The notes: generated by a model not told the origin, from the sequence alone. DNA of 14,512 nt from PFJX01 sp037442845 (GCA_037442845.1 JBBIPL010000055.1:1-14512); one strand, 5' to 3'. Positions 1 to 7,714 are shown, counted from the first letter of the stretch. Numbers and translations: made by a program.

Positions 1-1
1 G

Positions 2-898
2 CCCGAGCCCGCTCCCGCGCCGCGCGCGCCCGCCCCCGCCGCGCCGGCGGCCGTGCCCGCCGCCGAGGAAGCCGCGCCGCGCAAGGCCAGCCCCCTGGAC
101 GCCGCCATCGAATACATCGCCCGCGTCAAGTTCGCCGCGCCCCAGGCGGCCAATTTCGGCGCCCTGCTCGCCACCCTGCGGCGCATCGGCAAGCCGGTGC
201 GCGCCTTCGGCGAAAAGCCGGACGCTGGCTGGGAAGCCTTGAGCGGCCATCCGCGCAGTGTCTATGGCGTGGTCGAATTCGGCCTGCAACTCGCCGACCG
301 CGGCGGCGCCGTATCGCTCGACCAGCTCGAAGCCTTCTGCCGCGCGCTCTACGAGTTCGCCGCCGAACAGGGCGGCGCGGTGAGCTGCGCCGACAAGGAA
401 GGCGCCCTCAAGCTGGCGCGTGACCTCGACCTGTTCTGCATGGACGTCGACGTGCTCATCGGCCTCAACGTCATTGCCGCCGAAAGCCGGCCTTTCACCA
501 GCGAAGCCATGCACAGCCTGGCGCAGGAGGCCCGCCTCAGCCTGGAGGCGGACGGCGCCTTCCACGCCAAGGATGAGTTCGGCCATACCCTGTTCATTCT
601 GGCGAACCAGGAAGAAGAGCCGTTCCCGCGCGACGGCCGCGGCCTTACCACGCACGGCGTCACCCTGCTGTTCGACGTGCCGCGGGTGGCGGACGGCCTC
701 GCCGTGTTCGACCGCATGACCCGGCTGGGTTTCGATCTGGCCTGGCGTCTGGAGGGCCGCCTGGTCGCCGACAACAACCGGCCCGTCAGCGAGGACAGCC
801 TGAGCCGCGACCGCGCCCGTCTGACGCAGTTCTATGCGCGCATGGAGGCGCGGGGCATCCCCGCCGGCGGCGAGCGGGCGCTCAGGCTGTTCGTGTGA
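2..898 (+). CDS. zipA: Cell division protein ZipA-like, C-terminal FtsZ-binding domain (5' end cut by window)
   Basis: The frame is open from base 2, so the real start lies upstream of the window; the GTG at 53 is only an internal Val codon. The first ~30 visible codons are almost all Pro and Ala, like the flexible P/Q-type linker that separates the ZipA membrane anchor from its globular domain. The remainder (from about base 95) resembles the ZipA C-terminal domain, which binds the FtsZ C-terminal tail and tethers the Z-ring to the inner membrane. The clearest family-like stretch is LLFDVPRVADGLAVFDRM at about bases 667-720, followed by a C-terminal YARMEARGIPAG segment. The N-terminal transmembrane helix expected for ZipA is outside the window and cannot be checked. 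Context supports the call: zipA directly before ligA is a common proteobacterial order. The stop is 10 bases before the ligA start, so the two are probably co-transcribed. Confidence 0.85.
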   Translation, partial: PEPAPAPRAPAPAAPAAVPAAEEAAPRKASPLDAAIEYIARVKFAAPQAANFGALLATLRRIGKPVRAFGEKPDAGWEALSGHPRSVYGVVEFGLQLADRGGAVSLDQLEAFCRALYEFAAEQGGAVSCADKEGALKLARDLDLFCMDVDVLIGLNVIAAESRPFTSEAMHSLAQEARLSLEADGAFHAKDEFGHTLFILANQEEEPFPRDGRGLTTHGVTLLFDVPRVADGLAVFDRMTRLGFDLAWRLEGRLVADNNRPVSEDSLSRDRARLTQFYARMEARGIPAGGERALRLFV

Positions 899-908
899 GG
901 CGTGCGAG

Positions 909-2951
909 GTGAGGCGCGAGGCGGAACTGCGCGCCCGTGAGCTCCGCGCCCTGATCGACGAGGCCAACTATCGCTACTACGTCCTCGACGCCCCCTCCAT
1001 TCCCGACAGCGAGTACGACCGCCTGCTGCGGGAGCTCCAGGAGCTGGAGGCCCGTTATCCGGAACTGCTCACCGCGGACTCCCCCACCCAGCGGGTGGGC
1101 GCGCCTCCCCTGCGCGACTTCGCCCAGGTTACCCATGCGCTGCCCATGCTGTCCCTCAACAACGCCTTTTCCGAGGCCGAGGTGGCGGCCTTCGACCGGC
1201 GCGTGCGCGAGGGTCTGGGACGCCCGGACGAGGAGGTCGAGTACGCCGTCGAGCCCAAGTTCGACGGGCTGGCCATCACCCTGCGCTACGAGGACGGCCT
1301 GTTCGCGCGCGGCGCCACGCGCGGCGACGGCTATAGCGGCGAGGACGTCAGCGCCAACCTGCGCACCGTGCGCGCCATTCCCATGCGCCTGATCGGCGAG
1401 CGACCGCCGCGCGTCTTGGAGGTGCGCGGCGAGGTGCTCATGCTGCGCCGCGATTTCGAGCGGCTGAACGCGCAGGCTCGCGAGCGCGGCGAGAAGATCT
1501 TCGTCAATCCGCGCAACGCCGCCGCCGGCAGTCTGCGCCAGCTCGATTCCCGCGTCACCGCTCGGCGTCGCCTGTCCTTCTTCGCCTACGGCGTCGGCCA
1601 GGTGGAGGGCGCGGACTTGCCGGCGACGCACGGCGGCATCATGGATTGGCTGGCCGCCCTGCGCTTTCCCGTGGCCGCCCAGCGCGACACGGCGCGCGGC
1701 GTGCGTGGGCTCATGGCCTTCTTCGAGAAGCTTGGCGCCGACCGGGCGGCCCTGCCCTACGACATCGACGGCGCGGTCTACAAGGTCAACCGCCTGGCGG
1801 ACCAGGAGATCCTCGGCTACGTCGCGCGCGCCCCCCGCTTCGCCATCGCCCACAAATATCCGGCGCAGGAAGAGTTGACCACGGTGGAGGCCATCGACGT
1901 GCAGGTCGGCCGCACCGGCACCCTCACTCCGGTGGCCCGCCTGCGGCCGGTCTTCGTCGGCGGCGTCACCGTCACCAACGCCACCCTGCACAACGAGGAC
2001 GAGGTGCGCCGCAAGGACGTGCGCGTGGGCGACACGGTCATCGTGCGGCGGGCCGGCGACGTCATTCCCGAGGTGGTGGGCGTGGTGCTGGAGCGGCGGC
2101 CGTTGAAGGATCCGCTCACCCCCCTGCACGAGCCCTTCCGCATGCGCGACACCTGCCCGGAGTGCGGCGCCCCGGTGCTGCGCCTGGAAGGCGAGGCGGC
2201 GGCGCGCTGCAGCAACGGCCTCGCCTGCCCGGCCCAGCGCAAGCAGGCCATCCTGCATTTCGCCTCGCGCCGCGCCATGGACATCGAGGGCCTGGGCGAC
2301 AAGCTGGTCGATCAGTTGGTCGACCGCGGCCTGGTCGCCACCCCCGCCGACCTTTACCCGTTGACGCGCGAGCAGGTGGCCGGTCTGGAGCGCATGGCCG
2401 ACAAGTCGGCGGAAAACCTCATCGCCGCCATCCAGGCCAGCCGCGGCCGGCCGCTGGCGCGCTGCATCCACGCCCTCGGCATCCGCCACGTGGGCGAGCA
2501 GACGGCGAAGGACCTGGCCCGCCATTTCGGCCGCATGACGGATTTCCTCGCCGCCGACGAGGCCGCCCTGATGGCCGTTCCTGACGTCGGACCGGTGGTC
2601 GCCGCCTCGATTCGCGCCTTCCTCGACGAACGCCATAACCAGGCGGTCATCCGGGCGCTGCAACATGCCGGGGCCTGGACGGACGGCGAACCGGTCCCGC
2701 GCGAGTCCCTGCCGCTGGCCGGCAAGACCTTCGTGCTTACCGGCACGCTGCCGGACCTGTCGCGCGAAAAAGCCAAGGCGCGTATCGAGGCCCTGGGCGG
2801 CAAGGTGGCCGGCAGCGTGTCGAAGAAGACCGACTACGTGGTCGCCGGCGCCGAGCCGGGCGCGAAATTAAAGAAAGCGGAAGAACTGGGCGTTAAGGTG
2901 CTCGATCAGGACGAATTACTGGAATTGCTGAAGGGAGTTGTCGAATCATGA
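909..2951 (+). CDS. ligA: NAD-dependent DNA ligase LigA
   Basis: LigA seals 3'-OH/5'-phosphate nicks using NAD+, in Okazaki fragment joining and repair. I chose the GTG at 909, not an in-frame ATG at 834. It gives the usual N-terminus (RAREL..LIDEANYRYYVLD), 680 residues, and a GAGG ribosome binding site at 897-900 that overlaps the zipA stop; the earlier ATG would overlap zipA by 65 bases. The nucleotidylated lysine is in KFDG (Lys117). A four-cysteine zinc finger has Cys416, 419, 434 and 440, with the same spacing as in E. coli. A helix-hairpin-helix region follows, then a BRCT domain from about residue 600 (AGKTFVLTGTL to the end). All expected domains are present in order and at normal length. 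The last four bases overlap the galU start (ATGA), which suggests translational coupling. Confidence 0.97.
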   Translation: MRREAELRARELRALIDEANYRYYVLDAPSIPDSEYDRLLRELQELEARYPELLTADSPTQRVGAPPLRDFAQVTHALPMLSLNNAFSEAEVAAFDRRVREGLGRPDEEVEYAVEPKFDGLAITLRYEDGLFARGATRGDGYSGEDVSANLRTVRAIPMRLIGERPPRVLEVRGEVLMLRRDFERLNAQARERGEKIFVNPRNAAAGSLRQLDSRVTARRRLSFFAYGVGQVEGADLPATHGGIMDWLAALRFPVAAQRDTARGVRGLMAFFEKLGADRAALPYDIDGAVYKVNRLADQEILGYVARAPRFAIAHKYPAQEELTTVEAIDVQVGRTGTLTPVARLRPVFVGGVTVTNATLHNEDEVRRKDVRVGDTVIVRRAGDVIPEVVGVVLERRPLKDPLTPLHEPFRMRDTCPECGAPVLRLEGEAAARCSNGLACPAQRKQAILHFASRRAMDIEGLGDKLVDQLVDRGLVATPADLYPLTREQVAGLERMADKSAENLIAAIQASRGRPLARCIHALGIRHVGEQTAKDLARHFGRMTDFLAADEAALMAVPDVGPVVAASIRAFLDERHNQAVIRALQHAGAWTDGEPVPRESLPLAGKTFVLTGTLPDLSREKAKARIEALGGKVAGSVSKKTDYVVAGAEPGAKLKKAEELGVKVLDQDELLELLKGVVES

Positions 2952-3838
2952 AACGCGTCACCAAGGCGGTGTTTCCCGCCGCCGGCATGGGCACCCGCTT
3001 CCTGCCCGCCACCAAGGCCAACCCCAAGGAAATGCTGCCCATCGTCGACAAGCCGCTGATCCAGTACGCGGCCGAGGAGGCCATGGCGGCCGGCATCACC
3101 GATCTCATCTTCATCATCGGCCGCACCAAGCGGGCCATCGCCGACCATTTCGACAAGGCCTACGAACTGGAAGTGGAGCTGGAAACCCGCGGCAAGCTGC
3201 GCGCCCTGGAAGAACTGCGCGCCATGCTGCCGATCAACGTCAACTGCATCTACATCCGCCAGGCCGAAGCCCTGGGCCTCGGCCACGCCGTGCTGTGCGC
3301 GCAGCCGGCGGTGAACGACGAGCCCTTCGCGGTGCTGCTGGCCGACGACCTCATCGCCGGCGAACCGGGCGCCACCAGGCAGATGTGCGATCTCTACACC
3401 TACTATCAGTGCTCCATGGTCGGGGTGCAGCACGTCGACACCGCCGAGACCGGCGCCTACGGCATCGTCGCCGCCTCGAACATGGCCGAGCGCGTCAGCC
3501 GCGTCAACCAGATCGTCGAGAAGCCGAAGCCGGCCGAGGCGCCCTCCAACCTGGCGGTGGTCGGCCGCTACGTGCTGACCCCGCGCATCTTTCACCACCT
3601 GCGCCACATCGAGCGCGGCGCCGGCGGCGAACTGCAACTCACCGACGCCATCGCCGCCTTGCTCAAGGAGCAGCAGGTGCTGGCCTACGAGTTCATTGGC
3701 ACCCGCTACGACTGCGGCAGCAAGCTGGGCTATCTGGAAGCGACGGTGGAATTCGCCTTGCAGCACCCGGAAGTGGCCGGGGAGTTCAGCGCCTATCTGC
3801 AAAGACGCTTCTGCAAACCCTGCGCGTCGGCTTCCTAG
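2948..3838 (+). CDS. galU: UTP--glucose-1-phosphate uridylyltransferase GalU
   Basis: GalU makes UDP-glucose from UTP and glucose-1-phosphate in the cytoplasm, for cell-envelope polysaccharides, LPS core and trehalose. The 296 residues match the family length. The N-terminal nucleotide-binding motif is plain (residues 10-30, PAAGMGTRFLPATKANPKEM). LADDLI (131-136) contains the metal-binding Asp region, and EKPKP (191-195) and YDCGSKLGYLEA (254-265) are further GalU signatures. The ATG at 2948 overlaps the ligA stop in an ATGA and has an AAGGGAG ribosome binding site at 2932-2938. The last ten residues (RRFCKPCASAS region) are Cys/Ser-rich and unlike the charged tails I would expect; they are probably unimportant. 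The stop codon shares the tetranucleotide CTAG (3835-3838) with the stop of the convergent minus-strand gene, so there is no space for a separate terminator. Confidence 0.96.
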   Translation: MKRVTKAVFPAAGMGTRFLPATKANPKEMLPIVDKPLIQYAAEEAMAAGITDLIFIIGRTKRAIADHFDKAYELEVELETRGKLRALEELRAMLPINVNCIYIRQAEALGLGHAVLCAQPAVNDEPFAVLLADDLIAGEPGATRQMCDLYTYYQCSMVGVQHVDTAETGAYGIVAASNMAERVSRVNQIVEKPKPAEAPSNLAVVGRYVLTPRIFHHLRHIERGAGGELQLTDAIAALLKEQQVLAYEFIGTRYDCGSKLGYLEATVEFALQHPEVAGEFSAYLQRRFCKPCASAS

Positions 3839-4587
3839 GTCTCATCGCGCTCGGCGGCGCCATGTAGGACCTGGCCGCGCACGTCGCGGCTGTCCGGCCC
3901 CAGCAGGTAGAGGAAGCGCGTCGCCAGGTCGTCCGGGCCGGGCAGGCCGGACTGGTCCTCGCCGGGATGGGTCTTCGCGCGCTGCGGGGAGCGCACCGGG
4001 CCGGGAATGAGCAGGTTGATGCGCGCGCCCCTGTCCGACCACTCGTCGGCCTGCACGCGGAAGTAGGCCTCCAGCGCCGCCTTGGACACGGCGAAGCCGC
4101 CCCAGTAGGCGGCCGGCGCGTGGCCGTGCGTCTCCCCGACGAGGACCACCGAGGCGTCGCCGCGGGCTTCCAGCAAGGGCGCGCAGCAGCGGTTGATGGC
4201 GGCCGGGGCGGCGGCGTTGACGCGGAACAGGCGCAGCCATTCCTCCACGCTTTCCAGCGACTGCGGCCGCAGCGCCTCGAAGGCCGCCGCGCAGTGCGCG
4301 ATACCGTCCAGTCGGCCGAGTTGCCCGCCGATGGCCTGGGCCATGGCCTGGAAATCCTCATCCCGGGCGGCGCCCAGGTCCATGGGGAAAATCGCGGGCT
4401 GGGCGCCGCCGGCCGCGACGATCTCGTCGTACACCTTTTCCAGCTTGCCCACCGTGCGTCCCAGCAGGATCAGCGTGGCGCCGTGGCGGGCGCAGGCCAG
4501 CGCGGCGGCGCGGCCCAGGCCCTGGCCGGCGCCGGTGACGAGGATGACGCGGTGATGCAGCAGGTCGGGGGCGGGGGTGTAGGGCAT
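3835..4587 (-). CDS. YciK-family short-chain dehydrogenase with altered catalytic residues
   Basis: The 250-residue protein fits E. coli YciK from end to end, from memory of that sequence: both begin M-x-Y-x-P-x-x-DLL, followed by a similar R-[VI]-ILVTGA. The Rossmann cofactor loop TGAGQGLG is at 18-25, with Arg44 after the second strand suggesting NADP(H). The SDR tetrad is Asn-Ser-Tyr-Lys. Here Asn124 and Lys169 are present, but the Ser position, 13 residues before the Tyr, is Glu152 (GETHG) and the Tyr position is Phe165 (FAVSK). The usual NAG motif is HCAAA. The fold and cofactor site look intact, but normal SDR chemistry is doubtful. Reaction and substrate are unknown. It lies 47 bases downstream of hpnE on the same strand, so it may be the last gene of the hpnCDE transcript. 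No Shine-Dalgarno precedes the ATG, only a (TTTTCCC)n tract on the coding strand. Assignment to the SDR family is firm; YciK orthology is likely. Confidence 0.88.
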   Translation of the reverse strand: MPYTPAPDLLHHRVILVTGAGQGLGRAAALACARHGATLILLGRTVGKLEKVYDEIVAAGGAQPAIFPMDLGAARDEDFQAMAQAIGGQLGRLDGIAHCAAAFEALRPQSLESVEEWLRLFRVNAAAPAAINRCCAPLLEARGDASVVLVGETHGHAPAAYWGGFAVSKAALEAYFRVQADEWSDRGARINLLIPGPVRSPQRAKTHPGEDQSGLPGPDDLATRFLYLLGPDSRDVRGQVLHGAAERDET

Positions 4588-4590
4588 TGC

Positions 4591-4630
4591 GGGAAAAGGG
4601 AAAAGGGAAAAGGGAAAAGGGAAAAAGGGG
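4591..4630. repeat. Heptanucleotide tandem repeat (GGGAAAA)5 in a 40-base homopurine tract
   Basis: Five consecutive GGGAAAA units start at 4591, 4598, 4605, 4612 and 4619; the last has one extra A and runs into GGGG. The 40 bases are pure purine on the plus strand and nearly fill the 47-base gap between the hpnE stop and the SDR start. The tract ends 3 bases before the SDR start codon, on the 5' side of that gene. The plus strand fits the G3-N4 spacing of a G-quadruplex pattern and is a mirror repeat, so it could also form a triplex. On the SDR mRNA it is a polypyrimidine leader. Copy number could vary by slippage. Confidence 0.93.
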
Positions 4631-4634
4631 CGGG

Positions 4635-5924
4635 TCAGGTGAGGGTTTCCAGGATCAGTCTGGCGGATTTTATGCCGCTACGGACCGCGCCTTCGAGGGT
4701 GGCGGGGTAATCCCCGGCGGTGTAGTCGCCGGCCAGGTAAAGGCCGGGGACGGGCGTGGCGTTGTCGGGACGGCGCAGGCGCGGCACGCAGGCGAAGGTG
4801 GCCCGCTTCTCGACGATGCTCTTCCAGCCCAGCAGAGGCGGCAGGGGGCCGAGTTGCGCGGCCAGCAGATCCAGGTATTCGTCGCGCAGGGTCTCGGCCG
4901 GCTTCGCCAGATGCGGGCCCTCGGCGCTCACCACGATGGCCGCCAGGCCGGCATGCAGGTCGTTGCGTTCGAACGCCCAGGGGGCCTGGCCGCCGCCCAG
5001 GCCGAGCATGGGAAAGGGGAAACGCGGCGGCGTGGCGAAATGCAGCCATAGCGTGAGGATGGGCTGCCAGGCGAGGCCATCGAGCTGCTCCAGCACCGGC
5101 TCGGCGTCGGCCAGCCGGCCGAGCAGGTCGGGCAGCCGGGCCGGATGCGCGGCCACCACCACCCGCTCGGCGAGGACGTCCGGGCCCGCCAGGCGGAAGC
5201 CGCCCTGCTCGCGGGCGAGGAATTCCACCTTGCGGCCGGTTTCCACGCGCCCGCCCTTGCCGGCGATGAAGGCCGCCGCAGCGTCCGGCAGCAGCAGGCC
5301 GAGGTCGGCCCGGTTGAGGACCAGGTCGCTGTCCGCGCGGTCGCCCGCCAGGCTGTCGCGCAGCACGTTGCAGAACACCTGCGCCGAGGCGATCTGCACC
5401 GGCGTGTTGAGCGCCGCGACGCAGATCGGGCCCCACAGCCGCTCGACCAGGTTCGCCGGCTGCTGCCGGCGGCGCAGGAAGTCGGCGGCGGCCTCGTCGC
5501 GCGTCAGGCGGAAGGCGCGTTCCTTCAGGTCGTGCATGAGCCTGGCCGCCGCCAGCTTGTCGCGCCAACTCAGCCCGCGCGCGAGGACGAGGCCGGCGGC
5601 CAGGTTGAGCGGCGCCGGCAGGCGCGGCAGGCGCAGCACGAAGCCGGGCACGCGCAATTCCAGCGGGCGCCGCTCGATGAAGTTGTGCGTGCCCAGCCGA
5701 CCCATGAGGCCCAGGGTCTCGCGGTAGGCGCCGACCATCAGGTGTTGGCCGTTGTCGATGGCGATGCCTTGCCAATCGACGCGGCGGGCGCGGCCGCCCA
5801 GCTGCTTCGCGGCCTCGAACAGGTTTACGGGCACGCCGGCGGCGGCCAGTTCCACGGCGCAGGCCAGGCCAGCCCAGCCGCCGCCGACGATGGCGACGGG
5901 GTTTACGCCCGCCGGGGTGGTCAC
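4635..5924 (-). CDS. hpnE: Hydroxysqualene dehydroxylase HpnE (FAD-dependent)
   Basis: HpnE reduces hydroxysqualene to squalene, the last step of the HpnD-HpnC-HpnE route from farnesyl diphosphate. The protein is an amine-oxidase/phytoene-desaturase-type flavoprotein. The dinucleotide-binding GGGWAG is at about residues 14-19, and the C-terminal FAD motif (LAGDYTAGDYPATLEGAVRSG) lies about 20-30 residues from the end. I chose the GTG at 5924, giving 429 residues. Its GTGA overlaps the hpnD stop by 4 bases, a typical coupling signature. An in-frame ATG at 5954 would add only MDRLADLGDG and overlap hpnD by 34 bases; it cannot be excluded. Neither start has a strong ribosome binding site, consistent with re-initiation by ribosomes finishing hpnD. 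Position directly after hpnC and hpnD confirms the role. Confidence 0.93.
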   Translation of the reverse strand: MTTPAGVNPVAIVGGGWAGLACAVELAAAGVPVNLFEAAKQLGGRARRVDWQGIAIDNGQHLMVGAYRETLGLMGRLGTHNFIERRPLELRVPGFVLRLPRLPAPLNLAAGLVLARGLSWRDKLAAARLMHDLKERAFRLTRDEAAADFLRRRQQPANLVERLWGPICVAALNTPVQIASAQVFCNVLRDSLAGDRADSDLVLNRADLGLLLPDAAAAFIAGKGGRVETGRKVEFLAREQGGFRLAGPDVLAERVVVAAHPARLPDLLGRLADAEPVLEQLDGLAWQPILTLWLHFATPPRFPFPMLGLGGGQAPWAFERNDLHAGLAAIVVSAEGPHLAKPAETLRDEYLDLLAAQLGPLPPLLGWKSIVEKRATFACVPRLRRPDNATPVPGLYLAGDYTAGDYPATLEGAVRSGIKSARLILETLT

Positions 5925-6769
5925 GCCGTCACCCAGGTCCGCCAGGCGATCCACAGTTTGCGTAGCGGCGTCAGGGAGGTGCGCCGGTCGAGCACGCGGA
6001 AGCCGTCGGCGCGGATCTCCTTCAGCAGCGCGCGGTAGATCGCCGCCATGACGAGGCCGGGCCGCTGCGCCTTGCGGTCGGCCTCCGGCAGCAGGTCCAG
6101 GGCCTCGGCGTAGGTTCGGATGGCGCGCTGGTACTGGAATTCCATGAGCCGCCGGAAGTTCTCGGTCATGCGGCCCGCGAGCATGTCGGCTTCCGTCACG
6201 CCATGTTGCGCCAACTCATCCTGGGGCAGATAGATGCGGTTGCGGCGGGCATCCTCGCCCACGTCGCGGATGATGTTGGTGAGCTGAAAGGCCAGCCCAA
6301 GGCGGTTCGCGTACTTCAGGGTGACGCGGTCGATCGGTTTGTCGAGCGTGCCGCCGAAGATCTGGGCCGCGACTTCCCCCACCACGCCGGCGGCGCGGTG
6401 GCAGTAGAGGTTGAGCTGCTTGAAGTCGGCGTAGCGCACCGTGCCCAGGTCCATCTCCATGCCGTCGATGATCTGGCCGAAGGCATCCTCGGGCAGGTGG
6501 AAGGGGCCGATGGCCTCGGCCAGCGCCCGCGTCGCCGGATGCTCAGGCCGGCCCGCGTACAGCCGCGCCACCTCGTCCCGCCACCAGGCCAGCTTGGCCC
6601 GCGCCAGGTCGGCATCGCGGCACTCGTCGGCGACGTCGTCCACCTCGCGGCAGAAGGCGTAGAAAGCGGTGATGGCCCGGCGCCGCTCGGGCGGCAGGAA
6701 GCGGAAGCTGTAATAGAAACTGGAGCCGCTGGCGGCGGCCTTGTCCTGACAATAGGCGTGGGGATCCAT
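5921..6769 (-). CDS. hpnD: Presqualene diphosphate synthase HpnD
   Basis: HpnD condenses two farnesyl diphosphates head-to-head into presqualene diphosphate, the first committed step to squalene. The 282-residue protein has the two Asp-rich magnesium/diphosphate motifs of the trans-isoprenyl squalene/phytoene synthase family: DDVADE at 44-49, and DVGED at 169-173 inside NIIRDVGEDARRNRIYLPQDE. The N-terminal YYSFRFLP and AFYAFCREVDD segments are also typical. It is distinguished from its neighbour HpnC by similarity to the HpnD type (DPHAYCQDKAAASGSSFYYS start, YCHRAAGVVG). The ATG at 6769 lies 5 bases past the hpnC stop, and the 3' end overlaps hpnE, so the three genes form an operon. The upstream ribosome binding site is weak. 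hpnC and hpnD are ancient paralogues side by side. Confidence 0.94.
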   Translation of the reverse strand: MDPHAYCQDKAAASGSSFYYSFRFLPPERRRAITAFYAFCREVDDVADECRDADLARAKLAWWRDEVARLYAGRPEHPATRALAEAIGPFHLPEDAFGQIIDGMEMDLGTVRYADFKQLNLYCHRAAGVVGEVAAQIFGGTLDKPIDRVTLKYANRLGLAFQLTNIIRDVGEDARRNRIYLPQDELAQHGVTEADMLAGRMTENFRRLMEFQYQRAIRTYAEALDLLPEADRKAQRPGLVMAAIYRALLKEIRADGFRVLDRRTSLTPLRKLWIAWRTWVTA

Positions 6770-6774
6770 GGCGC

Positions 6775-7674
6775 TTAGAGCCTATTTCTGTAGGAATCAT
6801 GCCCCGCGCCGCTGGCGCAGGACGAGCCCCGCGCCGCGCGGCCCCCGCCGGGGAAGAGGGCGCGGCGGAGCATGACGGCGCCATCCTTCCAGCCCAGTTT
6901 TGGACGCTGCTGGAACATGTCGCCGCGGCTTGCGTGCAGTTGATAGAGGATGCGCTCGCCGCCCAGGATGATGAGGCGCACCTCCAGGCCGATGCGGCCC
7001 TTCAGCGCGCGCCCCAGGGGGGCGCCGGCCTGCAGCATGCGGCGGGCGCGTTCGATCTGACCCTTCATGAACTGCTGCCAGAGGGCGTCCACCCGGCCTT
7101 CGGCGATCTGGCGTTCGCCGATGCCGAACTTGGCCATTTCGTCCTGCGGCAGGTAGATGCGGCCCTTTTGGTAATCCACCGCCACATCCTGCAGGAAGTT
7201 GATGAGTTGCAGGGCGGAGCAGATGCCGTCGGACCAGGCCTGGTGCTTCGCGTCCTCGTCGCCGTAGAGCTTCAGCAGCAGGCGGCCGATGGGGTTGGCG
7301 GAACGGCGGCAGTAGTCCATGACTTCGCCGAAATGGGCATAGCGGGTTTTCACGCAATCCTGCTCGAAGGCGGCGAGCAGGTCGTGGAATAGGGGATAGG
7401 GCAGGCCGTGCGCGCGGATGTGGGGCGCGAGTTGCCGGAACACGGGGTGATCTACATGCTCGCCCCGTTCCAGGGCATGCAGGTGGGCATGGTATTCCGC
7501 CAGCCGGTCCAGGCGCCATGCCGCCGGATGTTCGCCCTCGTCGGCGAAGTCGTCGGCGCCGCGGGCGAAGGCGTAGATGGCGCGCACCGCCGGGCGCAGC
7601 CGGGCGGGCAGGAAGACCGAGGCCACGGGGAAGTTTTCGTAATGCCCGGCGTTCACCAGATGGGCCGTATTCAT
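6775..7674 (-). CDS. hpnC: Hydroxysqualene synthase HpnC
   Basis: HpnC converts presqualene diphosphate to hydroxysqualene, the second step between HpnD and HpnE. The gene encodes 299 residues beginning MNTAHLVNAGHYENFPVAS, a normal HpnC start; GHYENFPV is typical of the family. The two Asp-rich motifs are DDFADE at 41-46 and DVAVD at 163-167, followed by YQKGRIYLPQDEM. RYAHFGEVMDYCRRSANPIG is the expected region between them. The reading frame stays open far upstream, through the antisense of tRNA-Leu and tig, but homology begins at the ATG at 7674, so that is the start. No clear Shine-Dalgarno is seen. The C-terminal ~25 residues are Gly/Ala/Ser-rich and look unconserved. It is the first gene of the minus-strand hpnCDE operon and is divergent from tRNA-Leu. 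Confidence 0.94.
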   Translation of the reverse strand: MNTAHLVNAGHYENFPVASVFLPARLRPAVRAIYAFARGADDFADEGEHPAAWRLDRLAEYHAHLHALERGEHVDHPVFRQLAPHIRAHGLPYPLFHDLLAAFEQDCVKTRYAHFGEVMDYCRRSANPIGRLLLKLYGDEDAKHQAWSDGICSALQLINFLQDVAVDYQKGRIYLPQDEMAKFGIGERQIAEGRVDALWQQFMKGQIERARRMLQAGAPLGRALKGRIGLEVRLIILGGERILYQLHASRGDMFQQRPKLGWKDGAVMLRRALFPGGGRAARGSSCASGAGHDSYRNRL

Positions 7675-7714
7675 CGAATGGATGCCAATAAAAACAAAGG
7701 TTTGCCTCTTGGTC

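Noticed and set aside
834..908. N-terminal extension of LigA from the ATG at 834
   Set aside because: The extension is the out-of-frame 3' end of zipA, Cys/Arg-rich and unlike any LigA N-terminus; the GTG at 909 has the better spacing and ribosome binding site.
882..2666. A 594-codon minus-strand frame antisense to ligA
   Set aside because: Shadow of a clearly identified gene; low-complexity composition and no motif.
3797..3817. Direct repeat CTGCAAA and imperfect hairpin near the galU 3' end as a terminator
   Set aside because: The stem has a mismatch, there is no T-run, and it is inside the coding sequence.
2938..3867. A 309-codon plus-strand frame overlapping galU in another phase
   Set aside because: Arg/Gly/His-rich translation with no motif; galU in the neighbouring phase has full family signatures.
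4591..4630. CRISPR-like array at the GGGAAAA repeats
   Set aside because: The units are contiguous 7-mers with no spacers, so this is a simple tandem repeat.
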